A stretch of 64,000 nt of DNA, from the NCBI RefSeq assembly GCF_013240295.1, contig NZ_JABETK010000004.1:283503-347502 (forward strand). Direction: 5' to 3'. Below, one piece after another: positions 18,506 through 27,594 of this stretch. This stretch comes from Neoaquamicrobium sediminum (GTDB lineage Bacteria; Pseudomonadota; Alphaproteobacteria; Rhizobiales; Rhizobiaceae). The number at the start of each line of letters is the position of its first letter. Position 1 is the stretch's first letter. A program made the translations under genes and the position numbers. Under the pieces are notes generated by a model. It was given only the letters and a program-made list of their open reading frames with translations, was not told the origin of the DNA and searched no databases.

Positions 18506-19540
18506 CTAGTTGATATTCTGCAAAAGCTCCTTTGCGACCGCCGTCACACCGTCGGCATCGAGCCTGTAATGCGCATAGAGCGCCGCCGGCGGCCCGATCA
18601 GCGAGAACTCGTCGAGTATCCCGTGCCTGCGGAAGGGAATCCGCTCTTCGTCGACCAGCACCTCTGCGACGGCCGAACCGAGCCCGCCGATGATATTGTG
18701 CTCTTCCACCGTCAGGATCGCGCGTGTGTCGCGCGTCGCTGCCCGAATGGCCTCTTCATCGAGCGGCTTGATCGTATGCATGTCAATGACCCGCACGCCG
18801 ACACCGTCTGCGGCCAGGCGGTCGGCCGCTGCGAGCGAAGCATGGACCTGAGAACCGGTCGTGATGATCGTCAGGTCGTTGCCGTCGCGCAGCTTCGTTG
18901 CCTTGCCGAAAGCGAAATCAGCAGGCACGTCCTGATAGACCTCGGCGTCGCGCCCACGACCGAGGCGGATATACATCGCGCCCGGATGATCCACCGACGC
19001 GCGCAATATCGCGCGCAACTGGTTCGCATCAGCCGCGCAGACCACTGTCAGGTCGGCCACGCTGCGCATCATGCCGAGGTCTTCGGTGGAGTGGTGGCTG
19101 GTACCGTAGAACCCCATCGAGATGCCCGAATGGTGCCCGATGATCCGCACCGGCATGCGCGGATAGGCACAATCCGTCTTGATCGCCTCGGCGCCGAGGA
19201 TCGCCGCGAACGATGCAAATGTCGCGACATAGGGCACGAGCCCGCAGGAGGCCATGCCGGCTGCGGCCGTTATCATGTTGCGCTCCGCAATGCCGAAATC
19301 GATGAAGCGATGCGGATGGCGGTTGGCGAAGTCGCGCGTGCGACTTGAGTTGGCGAGATCGGCGGTGGCGACGACGATACGCGGGTCGGTCTCTGCCAGG
19401 TCCGCGAGTTCGTCGCCAAGAATGAATGCCGGCATCGACTTCGCCGGCGTGCCGCGCACGGACTTCTCGTCCTTCAGCCGAAGCTCGTTGTCGTCGCCGC
19501 GAAAGAGCGTGCTCTGGTCCTGTCCTGCCGCGCCCATCAT
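18506..19540 (-). CDS. transketolase, C-terminal subunit
   Basis: About 344 residues from ATG 19540 (MMGAAGQDQ). It carries the pyrimidine-binding and C-terminal transketolase domains: RFIDFGIAERNMITAAAGMA (with the catalytic Glu), STEDLGMMRSVADLTVV, and IDMHTIKPLDEEAIRAA. Split transketolases of this kind are common in catabolic gene clusters and act with the separate N-terminal subunit encoded immediately upstream (4-base ATGA overlap). They transfer C2 units in pentose or sugar-analogue metabolism. Confidence 0.92.
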   Translation of the reverse strand: MMGAAGQDQSTLFRGDDNELRLKDEKSVRGTPAKSMPAFILGDELADLAETDPRIVVATADLANSSRTRDFANRHPHRFIDFGIAERNMITAAAGMASCGLVPYVATFASFAAILGAEAIKTDCAYPRMPVRIIGHHSGISMGFYGTSHHSTEDLGMMRSVADLTVVCAADANQLRAILRASVDHPGAMYIRLGRGRDAEVYQDVPADFAFGKATKLRDGNDLTIITTGSQVHASLAAADRLAADGVGVRVIDMHTIKPLDEEAIRAATRDTRAILTVEEHNIIGGLGSAVAEVLVDEERIPFRRHGILDEFSLIGPPAALYAHYRLDADGVTAVAKELLQNIN

Positions 19541-20418
19541 GCCTTCTCCTTCTCGAGAGGCTGGAGCCCGGCCTCGATCTCCGACCAGGCATCGTCGTAG
19601 TCGGCGCCGACGAGGTTGCCGACGTGCCAGTCGAGCGACAGCTCCATGTATTTCACGCCGCGCCCTTTGATCGTATCGGCGATGATCATCTGCGGCTTGC
19701 CCTCGCCCGCCGGCTTCAGCGCGCCGAGCGTTTCGAGGATCGTCGGCAGGTCGTGCCCGTCGATGCGCGTGACCTCCCAGCCGAACGAGCGGAAACGGTC
19801 GTCCAACGGCTCGACGGACATGACCTTTTCCGTCGGTCCATCGATCGAAAGCTGGTTGCGGTCGACGATGCCGACGAGCCCCTGGAGCTTGAAATGACCG
19901 GCGGCCATCGCCGCTTCCCAGATCTGGCCCTCGTTCAGCTCGCCGTCTCCGAGCATGCAATAGGTGCGGTAGACGCGGCCCGCGACCCTGCCCGCGAGCG
20001 CCATTCCCAGCGCAACCGAAAGGCCGTGCCCCAGCGAACCGGACGAAAAGTCGATGCCGGGAATCTTCTTCATGTCCGGATGGTCGCCGAACGCGCTGCC
20101 CAGCCGGGTGAAGTCGTCGAGCTTGGATGGCGGATAGAAGCCGAGATCGGCCAGCACCGGGTAAAGCCCGATGGCCGCATGCCCCTTGCTCAGCACGAAG
20201 CGGTCGCGATCCTCCCATTTCGGGTTGGCCGGATCGATACGCAGATGCGCGTAATAGAGCGCGGAGAAAAGTTCGGCCGCAGAGAACGTGCTGGAATAGT
20301 GCCCTGCACCGGCGATACGCGTCAGGCGAAGCGTTTCAAGCCGGATGAATTTGGCTCGATCCGCCAGATGGGCCACCGAGAAATTCCGGCGGTCGGCATG
20401 GTGCGACTGGGCGCTCAC
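19537..20418 (-). CDS. transketolase, N-terminal subunit
   Basis: A 293-residue thiamine-diphosphate-binding half. The ThDP motif GDGELNEGQIWEAAMAAGHFKLQGLVGIVDRN, with its GDG...N pattern, is complete, as are SLGHGLSVALGMAL and DRFVLSKGHAAIGLYPVL. It precedes the C-terminal subunit gene with a 4-base overlap. An ATGATATATC operator copy lies about 24 bases upstream of the start. Confidence 0.92.
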   Translation of the reverse strand: MSAQSHHADRRNFSVAHLADRAKFIRLETLRLTRIAGAGHYSSTFSAAELFSALYYAHLRIDPANPKWEDRDRFVLSKGHAAIGLYPVLADLGFYPPSKLDDFTRLGSAFGDHPDMKKIPGIDFSSGSLGHGLSVALGMALAGRVAGRVYRTYCMLGDGELNEGQIWEAAMAAGHFKLQGLVGIVDRNQLSIDGPTEKVMSVEPLDDRFRSFGWEVTRIDGHDLPTILETLGALKPAGEGKPQMIIADTIKGRGVKYMELSLDWHVGNLVGADYDDAWSEIEAGLQPLEKEKA

Positions 20419-20442
20419 GGCAATACACCTCCCATGGGATAC

Positions 20443-20452
20443 ATGATATATC
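20443..20452. promoter_or_regulatory. GntR-type operator, copy 4
   Basis: ATGATATATC followed by T, in the 48-base gap between the aminotransferase stop (20467) and the transketolase start (20418). Nine of ten bases of the palindromic motif are conserved. Confidence 0.5.
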
Positions 20453-20466
20453 TAACGCAAGTCCGG

Positions 20467-21711
20467 TCAACCGGCTTTCGCGGCCAACTCCTCGTGAACG
20501 TGCGCAACGGCCTTGAATGCCTCCTCGGTGATCTCCAGCGTCTCGTCGATGATCTCGCTGGTGTGGGCCGCCGACAGGAACATCGTGTGCGTCGGATGGA
20601 AGTAGACGCCGCGATTGAGCGCTTCGAGGCAGAATCGGCTGCCGAGACTGCGATCCTCGTCGCCCTCGAACAGGAAAACCGGCATCTGCGCGGGCCCGCT
20701 CTGCCGCAGCGCCAGGCCGTATTTCCGTGCCTGTGCCTGCAGCCCCGCACGAAGGCGCTCGCCCGACGCGCTCATCAGGCCAACCGCATTCGTGTCCCGC
20801 AGCTTGGTGATCGTGGCGATCGAGGCCGCCATCGAAACGCCTGCCGTCCAGAATGAGCCAGTCGTGAAAATCGACTTCGCTCCCTCGCGGAAGCGGTCAT
20901 TGCCGGTAACCGCAGCAAGCGCGCGGCCATTGGCAATGGCCTTGCTCCATGCCGAGAGATCGGGCTTTACGCCGACCAGCTCCCAGCTACCGCCCATGTC
21001 GAGCCGGAAACCCGCGCGCACGTCATCCACGATCAGCGCGGCGTCGGCCTCGTCCGCGACCCTGCGCGCGGCATGCGCGAATGCGCGCTCGGGCAGCACG
21101 TGGTCCTTGCCGAGGTCGTGCTTGAAGGCGGATACGATGATGGCCGCGAGATCGCCTTTTACCGATCCCACCGCCGCCTCCAAGCTGGCCGCGTCGTTAT
21201 AGTCGTAATACACCAGATGGGCGCGATCCTCTTCGGTGACCCCGGCAACCGAGGGCGTGCACCACGGTATCGCCCCATGATAGGCGCCGCGCGCCACCAG
21301 CACCTTGCGCCGTCCGGTTCCGGCCCGCGCGATCGTCACGCAGGCCGTGGTGGCGTCCGTGCCGTTCTTCGAGAACATCGCCCAGTCGGCATGCGCGACA
21401 GTATCGACCATGAGTTCAGCGAGTTCGACCAGCCGCGGTGTCGGCCCATTGAGCCCGTCGCCCTGCGCCCGCTGGCGCGCCGCTTCCTCGACATCGGGAT
21501 CGCCATAGCCGAGGATCATCGGCCCCCAGGCGCACATGTAGTCGATATAGCTGCGGCCATCCGCGTCCCAGATGCGGCAGCCCTCGCCGCGCGAAAAATA
21601 TTGCGGATAGCCGGCCGGCACACGGGTGGCATTCTGATGTCCCCACATCCCGCCTGGGATGACCTTGTCCGCGCGCGCCCTGAGTGCCGCATCGATAGAT
21701 TGCTGATCCAT
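20467..21711 (-). CDS. class III aminotransferase (glutamate-1-semialdehyde-aminomutase-like)
   Basis: About 414 residues from ATG 21711, chosen for an AGGA just upstream; ATG at 21738 is in frame but has no ribosome site and almost touches the operator. PLP fold I features are present: MFSKNGTDATTACVTIARAGTGR, the DDVRAGFRLDMGG segment with the PLP-binding Asp, and the Lys in LSAWSKAIANGRALAAV. It is related to HemL but probably catabolic, converting an amino group for the sugar-like or peptide-like substrate of the adjacent importer and transketolase. Confidence 0.88.
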   Translation of the reverse strand: MDQQSIDAALRARADKVIPGGMWGHQNATRVPAGYPQYFSRGEGCRIWDADGRSYIDYMCAWGPMILGYGDPDVEEAARQRAQGDGLNGPTPRLVELAELMVDTVAHADWAMFSKNGTDATTACVTIARAGTGRRKVLVARGAYHGAIPWCTPSVAGVTEEDRAHLVYYDYNDAASLEAAVGSVKGDLAAIIVSAFKHDLGKDHVLPERAFAHAARRVADEADAALIVDDVRAGFRLDMGGSWELVGVKPDLSAWSKAIANGRALAAVTGNDRFREGAKSIFTTGSFWTAGVSMAASIATITKLRDTNAVGLMSASGERLRAGLQAQARKYGLALRQSGPAQMPVFLFEGDEDRSLGSRFCLEALNRGVYFHPTHTMFLSAAHTSEIIDETLEITEEAFKAVAHVHEELAAKAG

Positions 21712-21743
21712 GTTTCCTGCCCGCATCGCATTGCTCATAAATT

Positions 21744-21753
21744 TGATATATCA
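21744..21753. promoter_or_regulatory. GntR-type operator, copy 5
   Basis: Perfect TGATATATCA palindrome in the divergent region between the aminotransferase gene (start 21711) and the second GntR gene. It is placed to control both. Confidence 0.6.
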
Positions 21754-21839
21754 TGTATCTCATCATGGCAAGCGTTCGCCGTCATGACTCGACCAAGATG
21801 CTGGACCTGCCAAAACCCCCAATGGTAGGTACGATTGGA

Positions 21840-22517
21840 ATGCGGGCGTTCCGCACTGGAGTTGACGATTACATGCAAGGCCCACCGGACATTCAGTCGA
21901 AGAGCCTCTCCGCTCAGATATACGCCCAGTTGAAGTATCAGCTCATGGCCGCGCGCCTCCAGCCAGGTGACCGGTTGAAGATACGCGACATGGCGCACAG
22001 CCTTGGAACAAGCGAGACGCCGGTGCGCGAGGCGCTGCTTCAGCTCGTGCGCGACGGCGCGCTGGAAATGAAGCCGGGTTACTACATTCGCGTGCGCCGG
22101 CTGACCTTGCGCGAATACCTGGAACTCCGCGAGATCAGGCTGCTTCTCGAGCCCCACGCGGCAGTAAAGGCCCTGCCGAACGTGGACGATGCTTTCATCG
22201 CCGAACTCGAACAGGTCCACGAGACCTTGATCCGCGCCGAACTGGAGAAGGACTATCCGACGGCGCTGCTGGCCAACTACGAGTTCCATTTCTCCGTCTA
22301 TCGCAGATCGGAAATGCCGCAGCTCATAGACATTCTCGAACGGCTGTGGGTGCAGATCGGACCGCTGCTCAACTTCCTCTACCCGTTCGGCCACCCGAGC
22401 TACGACGGACCACACCAGCATCTGAATGTGATTGCCGCGTTGCGGAACCGGGATGCGGACGCACTGGCCGATGCATTCCGCGACGACCTGATCGAAGGTG
22501 TGGCCGCAGCTTCCTGA
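21840..22517 (+). CDS. GntR family regulator (FCD-type), paralogue of 4289-5038
   Basis: The start is uncertain: in-frame ATGs occur at 21753 (inside the operator), 21840 and 21873. 21840 gives about 225 residues and matches the N-terminal spacing of the paralogue best. The winged helix ends LGTSETPVREALLQLVRDGAL and the FCD domain follows (EIRLLLEPHAAVKAL, NYEFHFSVYRRSEMP, ILERLWVQIGPLL). It is divergent from the aminotransferase gene and probably autoregulated through the 21744-21753 palindrome. Expected ligands are small organic acids or sugar acids. Confidence 0.85.
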   Translation: MRAFRTGVDDYMQGPPDIQSKSLSAQIYAQLKYQLMAARLQPGDRLKIRDMAHSLGTSETPVREALLQLVRDGALEMKPGYYIRVRRLTLREYLELREIRLLLEPHAAVKALPNVDDAFIAELEQVHETLIRAELEKDYPTALLANYEFHFSVYRRSEMPQLIDILERLWVQIGPLLNFLYPFGHPSYDGPHQHLNVIAALRNRDADALADAFRDDLIEGVAAAS

Positions 22518-22660
22518 AATACCTCGAAAGCATCGAGCCCGAAAAACAACCCTGAGGCCGATGGGCAAACAGGTCGATTGAAACCCGTACCGCTCTCTGG
22601 CATTGCGTCATCCGCTACCGCGCGTGGACGCACGACATGCGGTGGAGGGGATAAAGCATC

Positions 22661-23590
22661 ATGAATGAAGCCGCATATATCGACTGGATCGGCGTCGATT
22701 GGGGCACCACCAACCTGCGGGCCTGGGCCATGCGGGGCAGCGAAGTCGTGGCCACTGCCGCCGCCCCGATCGGTATGGCGAGCCTCACGCGCGACGGGTT
22801 CGAGCCGGCGCTGCTGAATGTCATTGAAAAATGGCTCGCCGCGAGCAGAATGACACCGTTGCCCGTCATTGCCTGCGGCATGGTCGGCGCCCGCCAGGGA
22901 TGGCAGGAGGCACCATACGTCGCCGTGCCCTGCGCGCCCTTGGTGCGCAACGCCATGATACCCGTCGGCTGTGAGGACGATCGCATTACGGTCACGATCA
23001 TCCACGGACTGAGCCAAGCGAACCCGGCAGATGTGATGCGTGGCGAAGAAACTCAGATCGCCGGCCTTCTCGCCATGGACCCGGATTTCGAGGGCCTGGT
23101 CTGCCTGCCGGGAACGCACAACAAGTGGGCCTTCATCCGCGGCGGAGAGATCGAACGCTTTCGTACGTTCATGACCGGCGAGCTGTTCGACATAATCGCA
23201 AGGCAATCGGTCCTGCGTCACGCGTTGGGCGACGCCTCGGCGTTCGACGATGAAGCTTTCGACGCGGCCGTGCTAAAGGCAGCCGCAGACCCAGCGGCAC
23301 TTTCAGCCGCCCTGTTTTCGATCCGCGCCGCATCGCTGCTCGAGGGAACCGCACCGGATGTCGCTCGCGCCCGCCTGTCCGGGCTGCTGATCGGACTTGA
23401 GATTGCCGCGCTCGGCGACGAAGTTCGCACCGCCAGGCCGGCCATCGTCGGTTCGCACACGCTGTCCAGCCTTTATGAACGCGCTATCCGGCTCAACGGC
23501 GGCGATGCGCAGCGGCTGGACGGCGATGGTCTGGCGCGCGCAGGCCTGCAAATGGCTCATGACCTCATGATTGTGGAGAAGACGAATTGA
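22661..23590 (+). CDS. dgoK: 2-dehydro-3-deoxygalactonokinase
   Basis: A 309-residue DgoK-family kinase: IGVDWGTTNLRAWAM phosphate-binding segment at the N terminus, CGMVGARQGW, MRGEETQIAGLLA and CLPGTHNKWAFI. GGAGGGG lies upstream of ATG 22661. The stop overlaps the dgoA start by four bases. It phosphorylates 2-keto-3-deoxygalactonate in the De Ley-Doudoroff galactose/galactonate pathway. No galactonate dehydratase is seen here. Confidence 0.92.
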   Translation: MNEAAYIDWIGVDWGTTNLRAWAMRGSEVVATAAAPIGMASLTRDGFEPALLNVIEKWLAASRMTPLPVIACGMVGARQGWQEAPYVAVPCAPLVRNAMIPVGCEDDRITVTIIHGLSQANPADVMRGEETQIAGLLAMDPDFEGLVCLPGTHNKWAFIRGGEIERFRTFMTGELFDIIARQSVLRHALGDASAFDDEAFDAAVLKAAADPAALSAALFSIRAASLLEGTAPDVARARLSGLLIGLEIAALGDEVRTARPAIVGSHTLSSLYERAIRLNGGDAQRLDGDGLARAGLQMAHDLMIVEKTN

Positions 23591-24198
23591 CCTTGCCGCT
23601 GATCGCTATCCTGCGGGGCATCCTGCCCGAAGAAGCCCGCGACGTTGCCGAGGTGCTGATCGGCGCCGGCATCACGCGCATTGAGGTGCCACTCAATTCG
23701 CCCGATGCGCTGCGTTCGATCAACACCATGTCGAAAGCCTTCTCCGCAGTCGCGGGAATCGGGGCGGGAACCGTGCTGACGCTCGACGAGGTACAGTCCG
23801 TCGCCGATGCAGGGGCCAGCTTCGTGGTCTCACCCAACTGCGAGCCAGCAATCATAGAGCGCACCCGCGCACTGGGCCTTGGCTCCTTTCCCGGCGTGTT
23901 CACGGCAAGCGAATGCTTCTCGGCCCTGAGATCCGGTGCCAACGCTTTGAAGATTTTTCCGGCTAATGTCATGCGGCCCGAGGGGCTTTCCGCCTTGCGT
24001 GCGGTGCTGCCTGCAGGCGCCGAAATGTACCCCGTCGGAGGCATTGGCCCAGACGACTTCGCAGCCTGGCGGCGAGCGGGAGCCACCGGCTTCGGCCTCG
24101 GCTCCTCGCTGTTCAAGCCCGGCTTCTCGCTGGACCGCACCGCCGATGAGGCTGCGCGCAGCGTAGCGGCATGGCAATCGTCGGCTGATCCGACCTGA
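23587..24198 (+). CDS. dgoA: 2-dehydro-3-deoxy-6-phosphogalactonate aldolase
   Basis: A 203-residue KDPG/KDPGal aldolase from a TTG start at 23587 overlapping dgoK. Family motifs: LPLIAILRGILPEEA, GITRIEVPLNSP with the catalytic Glu, GAGTVLTLDEV, FVVSPNCEP, and the Schiff-base Lys in ALKIFPANV. Together with DgoK it cleaves the phosphorylated keto-sugar acid to pyruvate and glyceraldehyde 3-phosphate. Confidence 0.92.
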   Translation: MTLPLIAILRGILPEEARDVAEVLIGAGITRIEVPLNSPDALRSINTMSKAFSAVAGIGAGTVLTLDEVQSVADAGASFVVSPNCEPAIIERTRALGLGSFPGVFTASECFSALRSGANALKIFPANVMRPEGLSALRAVLPAGAEMYPVGGIGPDDFAAWRRAGATGFGLGSSLFKPGFSLDRTADEAARSVAAWQSSADPT

Positions 24199-24241
24199 GC
24201 GTGCAAACGCGGCTTTCAACCGTTCCGACGAAAGGATTGAT

Positions 24242-25081
24242 ATGACCGATCGTGTGGACTTCCTGCTGCTCTCCGATCTTCACGTCTCGCACCGGCCATT
24301 GGCGGAAGCAGGCTTATTGACCGACACGAGCCGCACGCTTGAAGAGGTTGTTGCCTGTATCGACAAACTTGCGGAGAAGCCGGCATTCATCGTCATCGCG
24401 GGCGACCTCACCAACCATGGCGAGCCTGATGCCTATCGCAAGCTGGGCAAATTGCTGGAACCCCTGTCGCTACCGATGGTCATGGCGCTTGGCAATCACG
24501 ATACGCGGCCGGGCTTCCGGTCCGTCATGCTCGCACAACCGGGTGACCCGGATGCGCCCTACTTCCACGACACGGTCATCGCCGGCGTGCATGTGATTGT
24601 ACTCGATTCCAGCATTCCCGGCCGCATTTCGGGAGCGCTGGGCGACGACCAGTTCGCGTTTCTTGAAGCCGCGCTGAAGCGCGAACCGGACATCCCGAAG
24701 GTGGTCGTGTGCCACCATCCGCCACATCTCCAAGACGGCGACGCCGGTTGGCACAGCCTCGATGCCGCAAGCAGTGCCCGGCTTGCGGAAATCGTGGGCG
24801 GCGGTCGGGTCGCAGCGATCCTGTCAGGCCACGTTCATCATGACAGCGTGATCCACTGGCACGGCGTGCCAATCATTATCGGAACCGGCCTCCATAACGC
24901 CGTCGACACGACTTACATCGCCGGCCTCCGTGTCGTTGACGGCGCCGGTTTCACGATCTGCACCCTGAGACCGAGCGGTCTTGCAGCAACCTTCGTCCCT
25001 CTCGCGCGCAGCCGGGCCGAACTGGCGATCCACGATCTGGCGATGCTGGATGCCATGGACCGCGCGGGCGGTCACGGCTGA
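24242..25081 (+). CDS. metallophosphoesterase (class III phosphodiesterase-like)
   Basis: A 279-residue calcineurin-like phosphoesterase. The metal-binding blocks appear in order: DLHVSH, GDLTNHGE, GNHD, CHHPPH and SGHVHHD. Overall layout resembles CpdA/3',5'-cyclic nucleotide or glycerophospho-diesterases. AAAGGA precedes the ATG. It follows dgoA by 43 bases and may be in the same transcript, but the substrate cannot be told from sequence. Its stop abuts the stop of the convergent LysR gene. Confidence 0.85.
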   Translation: MTDRVDFLLLSDLHVSHRPLAEAGLLTDTSRTLEEVVACIDKLAEKPAFIVIAGDLTNHGEPDAYRKLGKLLEPLSLPMVMALGNHDTRPGFRSVMLAQPGDPDAPYFHDTVIAGVHVIVLDSSIPGRISGALGDDQFAFLEAALKREPDIPKVVVCHHPPHLQDGDAGWHSLDAASSARLAEIVGGGRVAAILSGHVHHDSVIHWHGVPIIIGTGLHNAVDTTYIAGLRVVDGAGFTICTLRPSGLAATFVPLARSRAELAIHDLAMLDAMDRAGGHG

Positions 25082-26038
25082 CTACGTGGCAGGCACGACC
25101 TGAACCGTGCCCTCCCAGGCACCTTCGGCAACCAGCGAGAACACCACCTCACGACACAGTGCCTCAACCGCTTGCACCGCATGTGGCGCCGGCTTGTCGC
25201 CGGGACGTGCCAGATGAACCTCCCTCTGCACGACCGGGTTGACGATCGACCAGCGACGCAGGCGTTTTGCTTCCAGTTCGGCTGCAACGGCATGCAGCGG
25301 CAGAATCGAAAAGCCGACCCCGCGCTCGACGAGGAGCTTGATGGCCGCATAGGAATCGACATCGATCTCGCTGTTGAGTGAAGCGTTGCGCGACAATGCG
25401 AGGCGCTCCAGCATCTCACGCAGTCCATGCGCGCGGCCGGGCAGTATCAACGGCAGCTCGATCGCGTTTCCGAAGTCGATCGACGATCCATGCGGCCGCG
25501 CCGGACCTGATCTGGAGCCGGCCGGACCAAGAAGGCAAAGCTCCTCCACGCACAGGCATTCCGACGCAAGCCTCCGGTCGACCGCGGGAATGTACAGGAT
25601 CGCGAGGTCCACATGGCCGGCGCGCAGCCAGTCCAGTACGAAGCCGCTCATCGCCTCTGCGATCCGCAGCTTGATTCCGGGGTATCGTTGCCGAACGGCG
25701 AGGATAAGCGGCACCGCCAGCTTCTGGCTGATCGTGCCTGGAATGCCGATATGCACCTCGCCCCGCGGCTCGGCGGCGTGCCCGCGCACCTCTGCCTCCG
25801 CCGTGGCGACTTGCTCGATCACCAGCCGTGCATTGCGCAGCAAGGTCGTCCCCGCCTCCGTCGGCATCACGCCCTGTGCGCTCCGCAAGAGCAATTGCAT
25901 GCCAAGGTCCGCCTCCATGTTGCGGACATGGGCACTGAGGGCCGGCTGCGCGATGTTCAGAACCTGTGCCGCTCGCGAGAACGACCCTTGTTCCACGATC
26001 GCCACGAAATAGCGCAACTGTCTCAGGTCCAACGCCAC
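25082..26038 (-). CDS. LysR family transcriptional regulator
   Basis: A 318-residue LysR protein. The N-terminal HTH is LRQLRYFVAIVEQGSFSRAAQVLNIAQPALSAHVRNMEADLG. The effector domain begins near GEVHIGIPGTISQKLAVPLI. It is divergent from the MmgE/PrpD operon at 26209, and a T-N11-A dyad lies between them. It probably activates that operon in response to its acid or acyl-CoA substrate. Confidence 0.9.
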   Translation of the reverse strand: MALDLRQLRYFVAIVEQGSFSRAAQVLNIAQPALSAHVRNMEADLGMQLLLRSAQGVMPTEAGTTLLRNARLVIEQVATAEAEVRGHAAEPRGEVHIGIPGTISQKLAVPLILAVRQRYPGIKLRIAEAMSGFVLDWLRAGHVDLAILYIPAVDRRLASECLCVEELCLLGPAGSRSGPARPHGSSIDFGNAIELPLILPGRAHGLREMLERLALSRNASLNSEIDVDSYAAIKLLVERGVGFSILPLHAVAAELEAKRLRRWSIVNPVVQREVHLARPGDKPAPHAVQAVEALCREVVFSLVAEGAWEGTVQVVPAT

Positions 26039-26118
26039 CTCCGATAAGAGTCCGTCTCAAGCGCGCGTCCTTGCGACGGCCGGAGCGAAAACTTTCAAGC
26101 GTTTTCATCGTCGCAGAT

Positions 26119-26133
26119 ATAACATTATCCTAT
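26119..26133. promoter_or_regulatory. candidate LysR box
   Basis: ATAACATTATCCTAT has an ATA-N9-TAT dyad and the T-N11-A spacing typical of LysR sites. It lies in the 170-base divergent region between the LysR gene (start 26038) and the MmgE/PrpD gene (start 26209). Confidence 0.4.
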
Positions 26134-26208
26134 AGACACCGACGCAAAACCCTATTTCCCTTCTGTGGTCCTGCTATTCATGCTTGGGAGCTGCATGAGG
26201 AAAAACAT

Positions 26209-27594
26209 ATGACAGTGCCAGCGCCGTCCCAGATCACCCAGCGCTTGGCTGCATTCGCAGCGGCTCTGCATTATGACGCGCTGCCACCGGAGGTCCCCTT
26301 GCGGGCCAGCGATCTGGTGACCGATCTGGTTGGCAGCATCGTACGTGCCGGCGCGGAATCAAATTCCACCCCCGCACTCCTGGCCATGGCGGCCCGTCTC
26401 AGCATCGACGGTCCCGGCGAGATCACCGTGTTCGGTTTCAACCGTCGCTACACGCCCGCTACCGCGGCCCTTTTCAACGGCATGCTCGGCCATTCGCTCG
26501 ACTTCGACGACACGCATTCCGACAGTTCCACCCATCCGAGTGCACCGGTCGTTCCCGCAGCCCTTGCTGCTGCGGAGATGACTGGCTGCAGCGGGCGGGA
26601 AGCGCTCAGCGGCATCGTAGCCGGCTATGAGGTGATGATACGCATCGGCAACGCGCTCGATCCGACCGCGCATTACGCGCGCGGCTTCCACCCGACTGCG
26701 ACGGCCGGCGTCTTTGGCGCGGCGGCGGCAGCCGGGCGCATCTTCGGCCTCGACGCGCAACAGATCGCCTCGGCATTTGGGGTGGCGGCAAGCCAGGCCG
26801 CCGGCTCGCTTCAGTTCCTCGTCAACGGCGCCTGGAACAAGCGTTTCCAGGTTGGGGCAGCCGCCATGAACGGGCTGATCGCCGCGTCACTCGCGCGCGA
26901 AGGATTTCTCGGCGCAGCCGACGCGATCGAGGGCAAGCACGGCCTGTTGGTCGGTTACACCGACGGCGCCGATCCCGAACGCGCCGTTGCCGGACTGGGC
27001 TCCGTCTGGGAGACGATGAACATCGGGCTCAAGCCTTACCCGACATGCCGCTACACGCATGCCGCTATCGACGGGCTCGTGGCACTGCGCACAGAACTTG
27101 GCCTCACGACGGAACAGGTGAAATCCGTCACGGTAGGCCTCCATCGAAACGGCATAACATTGACCGGAACACCCCTGGAAGAAAAGCGCAGGGTGCGCGG
27201 CATCGTCGAAGGTCAGTTCTCCATGCCGTTTGCGGCCGCCGTGGCGCTGACGTTGGGCCGTTTCGGCTGGGACGACTACGCGTTGCTGGCCAAGCCCGAA
27301 ATCGACGCGCTTTGCGACCGGGTCGACGTCATCCGCGACGAAAGCCTCGAGGGCCTGCGCCACCCGTTCGGTGCGACGCTTGAGGTTACGACACCGCAAG
27401 GAACCATTAGCCGCCGCATCCCCGATCCGTCCGGTGAACCGGATACCTTCCCGTCGCCCGAGGCGCTCTCCGCCAAGTTCATGACACTTGCGCGACCGGT
27501 GCTGAACGATGATGCAGCGATGCTGCATGAACGACTCTCGCGTCTGGCCGACATGCCGACGCTGCGAGAGCTGGGAGGACAAGCAAACATATGA
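26209..27594 (+). CDS. MmgE/PrpD family protein
   Basis: About 461 residues from ATG 26209; the frame is open upstream to 25966 but that overlaps the LysR gene. The family is seen in the N-terminal all-helical domain (NGMLGHSLDFDDTHSDSSTHPSAPV, with the Asp/His-rich active site region) and GFHPTATAGVFGAAAAAGRIF. Members include 2-methylcitrate dehydratase, cis-aconitate decarboxylase and iminodisuccinate epimerase; the sequence does not decide between them. First gene of a four-gene operon ending in a CoA-transferase. The stop overlaps the next start by four bases. Confidence 0.88.
   Translation: MTVPAPSQITQRLAAFAAALHYDALPPEVPLRASDLVTDLVGSIVRAGAESNSTPALLAMAARLSIDGPGEITVFGFNRRYTPATAALFNGMLGHSLDFDDTHSDSSTHPSAPVVPAALAAAEMTGCSGREALSGIVAGYEVMIRIGNALDPTAHYARGFHPTATAGVFGAAAAAGRIFGLDAQQIASAFGVAASQAAGSLQFLVNGAWNKRFQVGAAAMNGLIAASLAREGFLGAADAIEGKHGLLVGYTDGADPERAVAGLGSVWETMNIGLKPYPTCRYTHAAIDGLVALRTELGLTTEQVKSVTVGLHRNGITLTGTPLEEKRRVRGIVEGQFSMPFAAAVALTLGRFGWDDYALLAKPEIDALCDRVDVIRDESLEGLRHPFGATLEVTTPQGTISRRIPDPSGEPDTFPSPEALSAKFMTLARPVLNDDAAMLHERLSRLADMPTLRELGGQANI

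Noticed and set aside
19426..20856. 476-residue ORF on the plus strand
   Set aside because: Antisense to the transketolase N subunit and aminotransferase genes, which have intact catalytic motifs.
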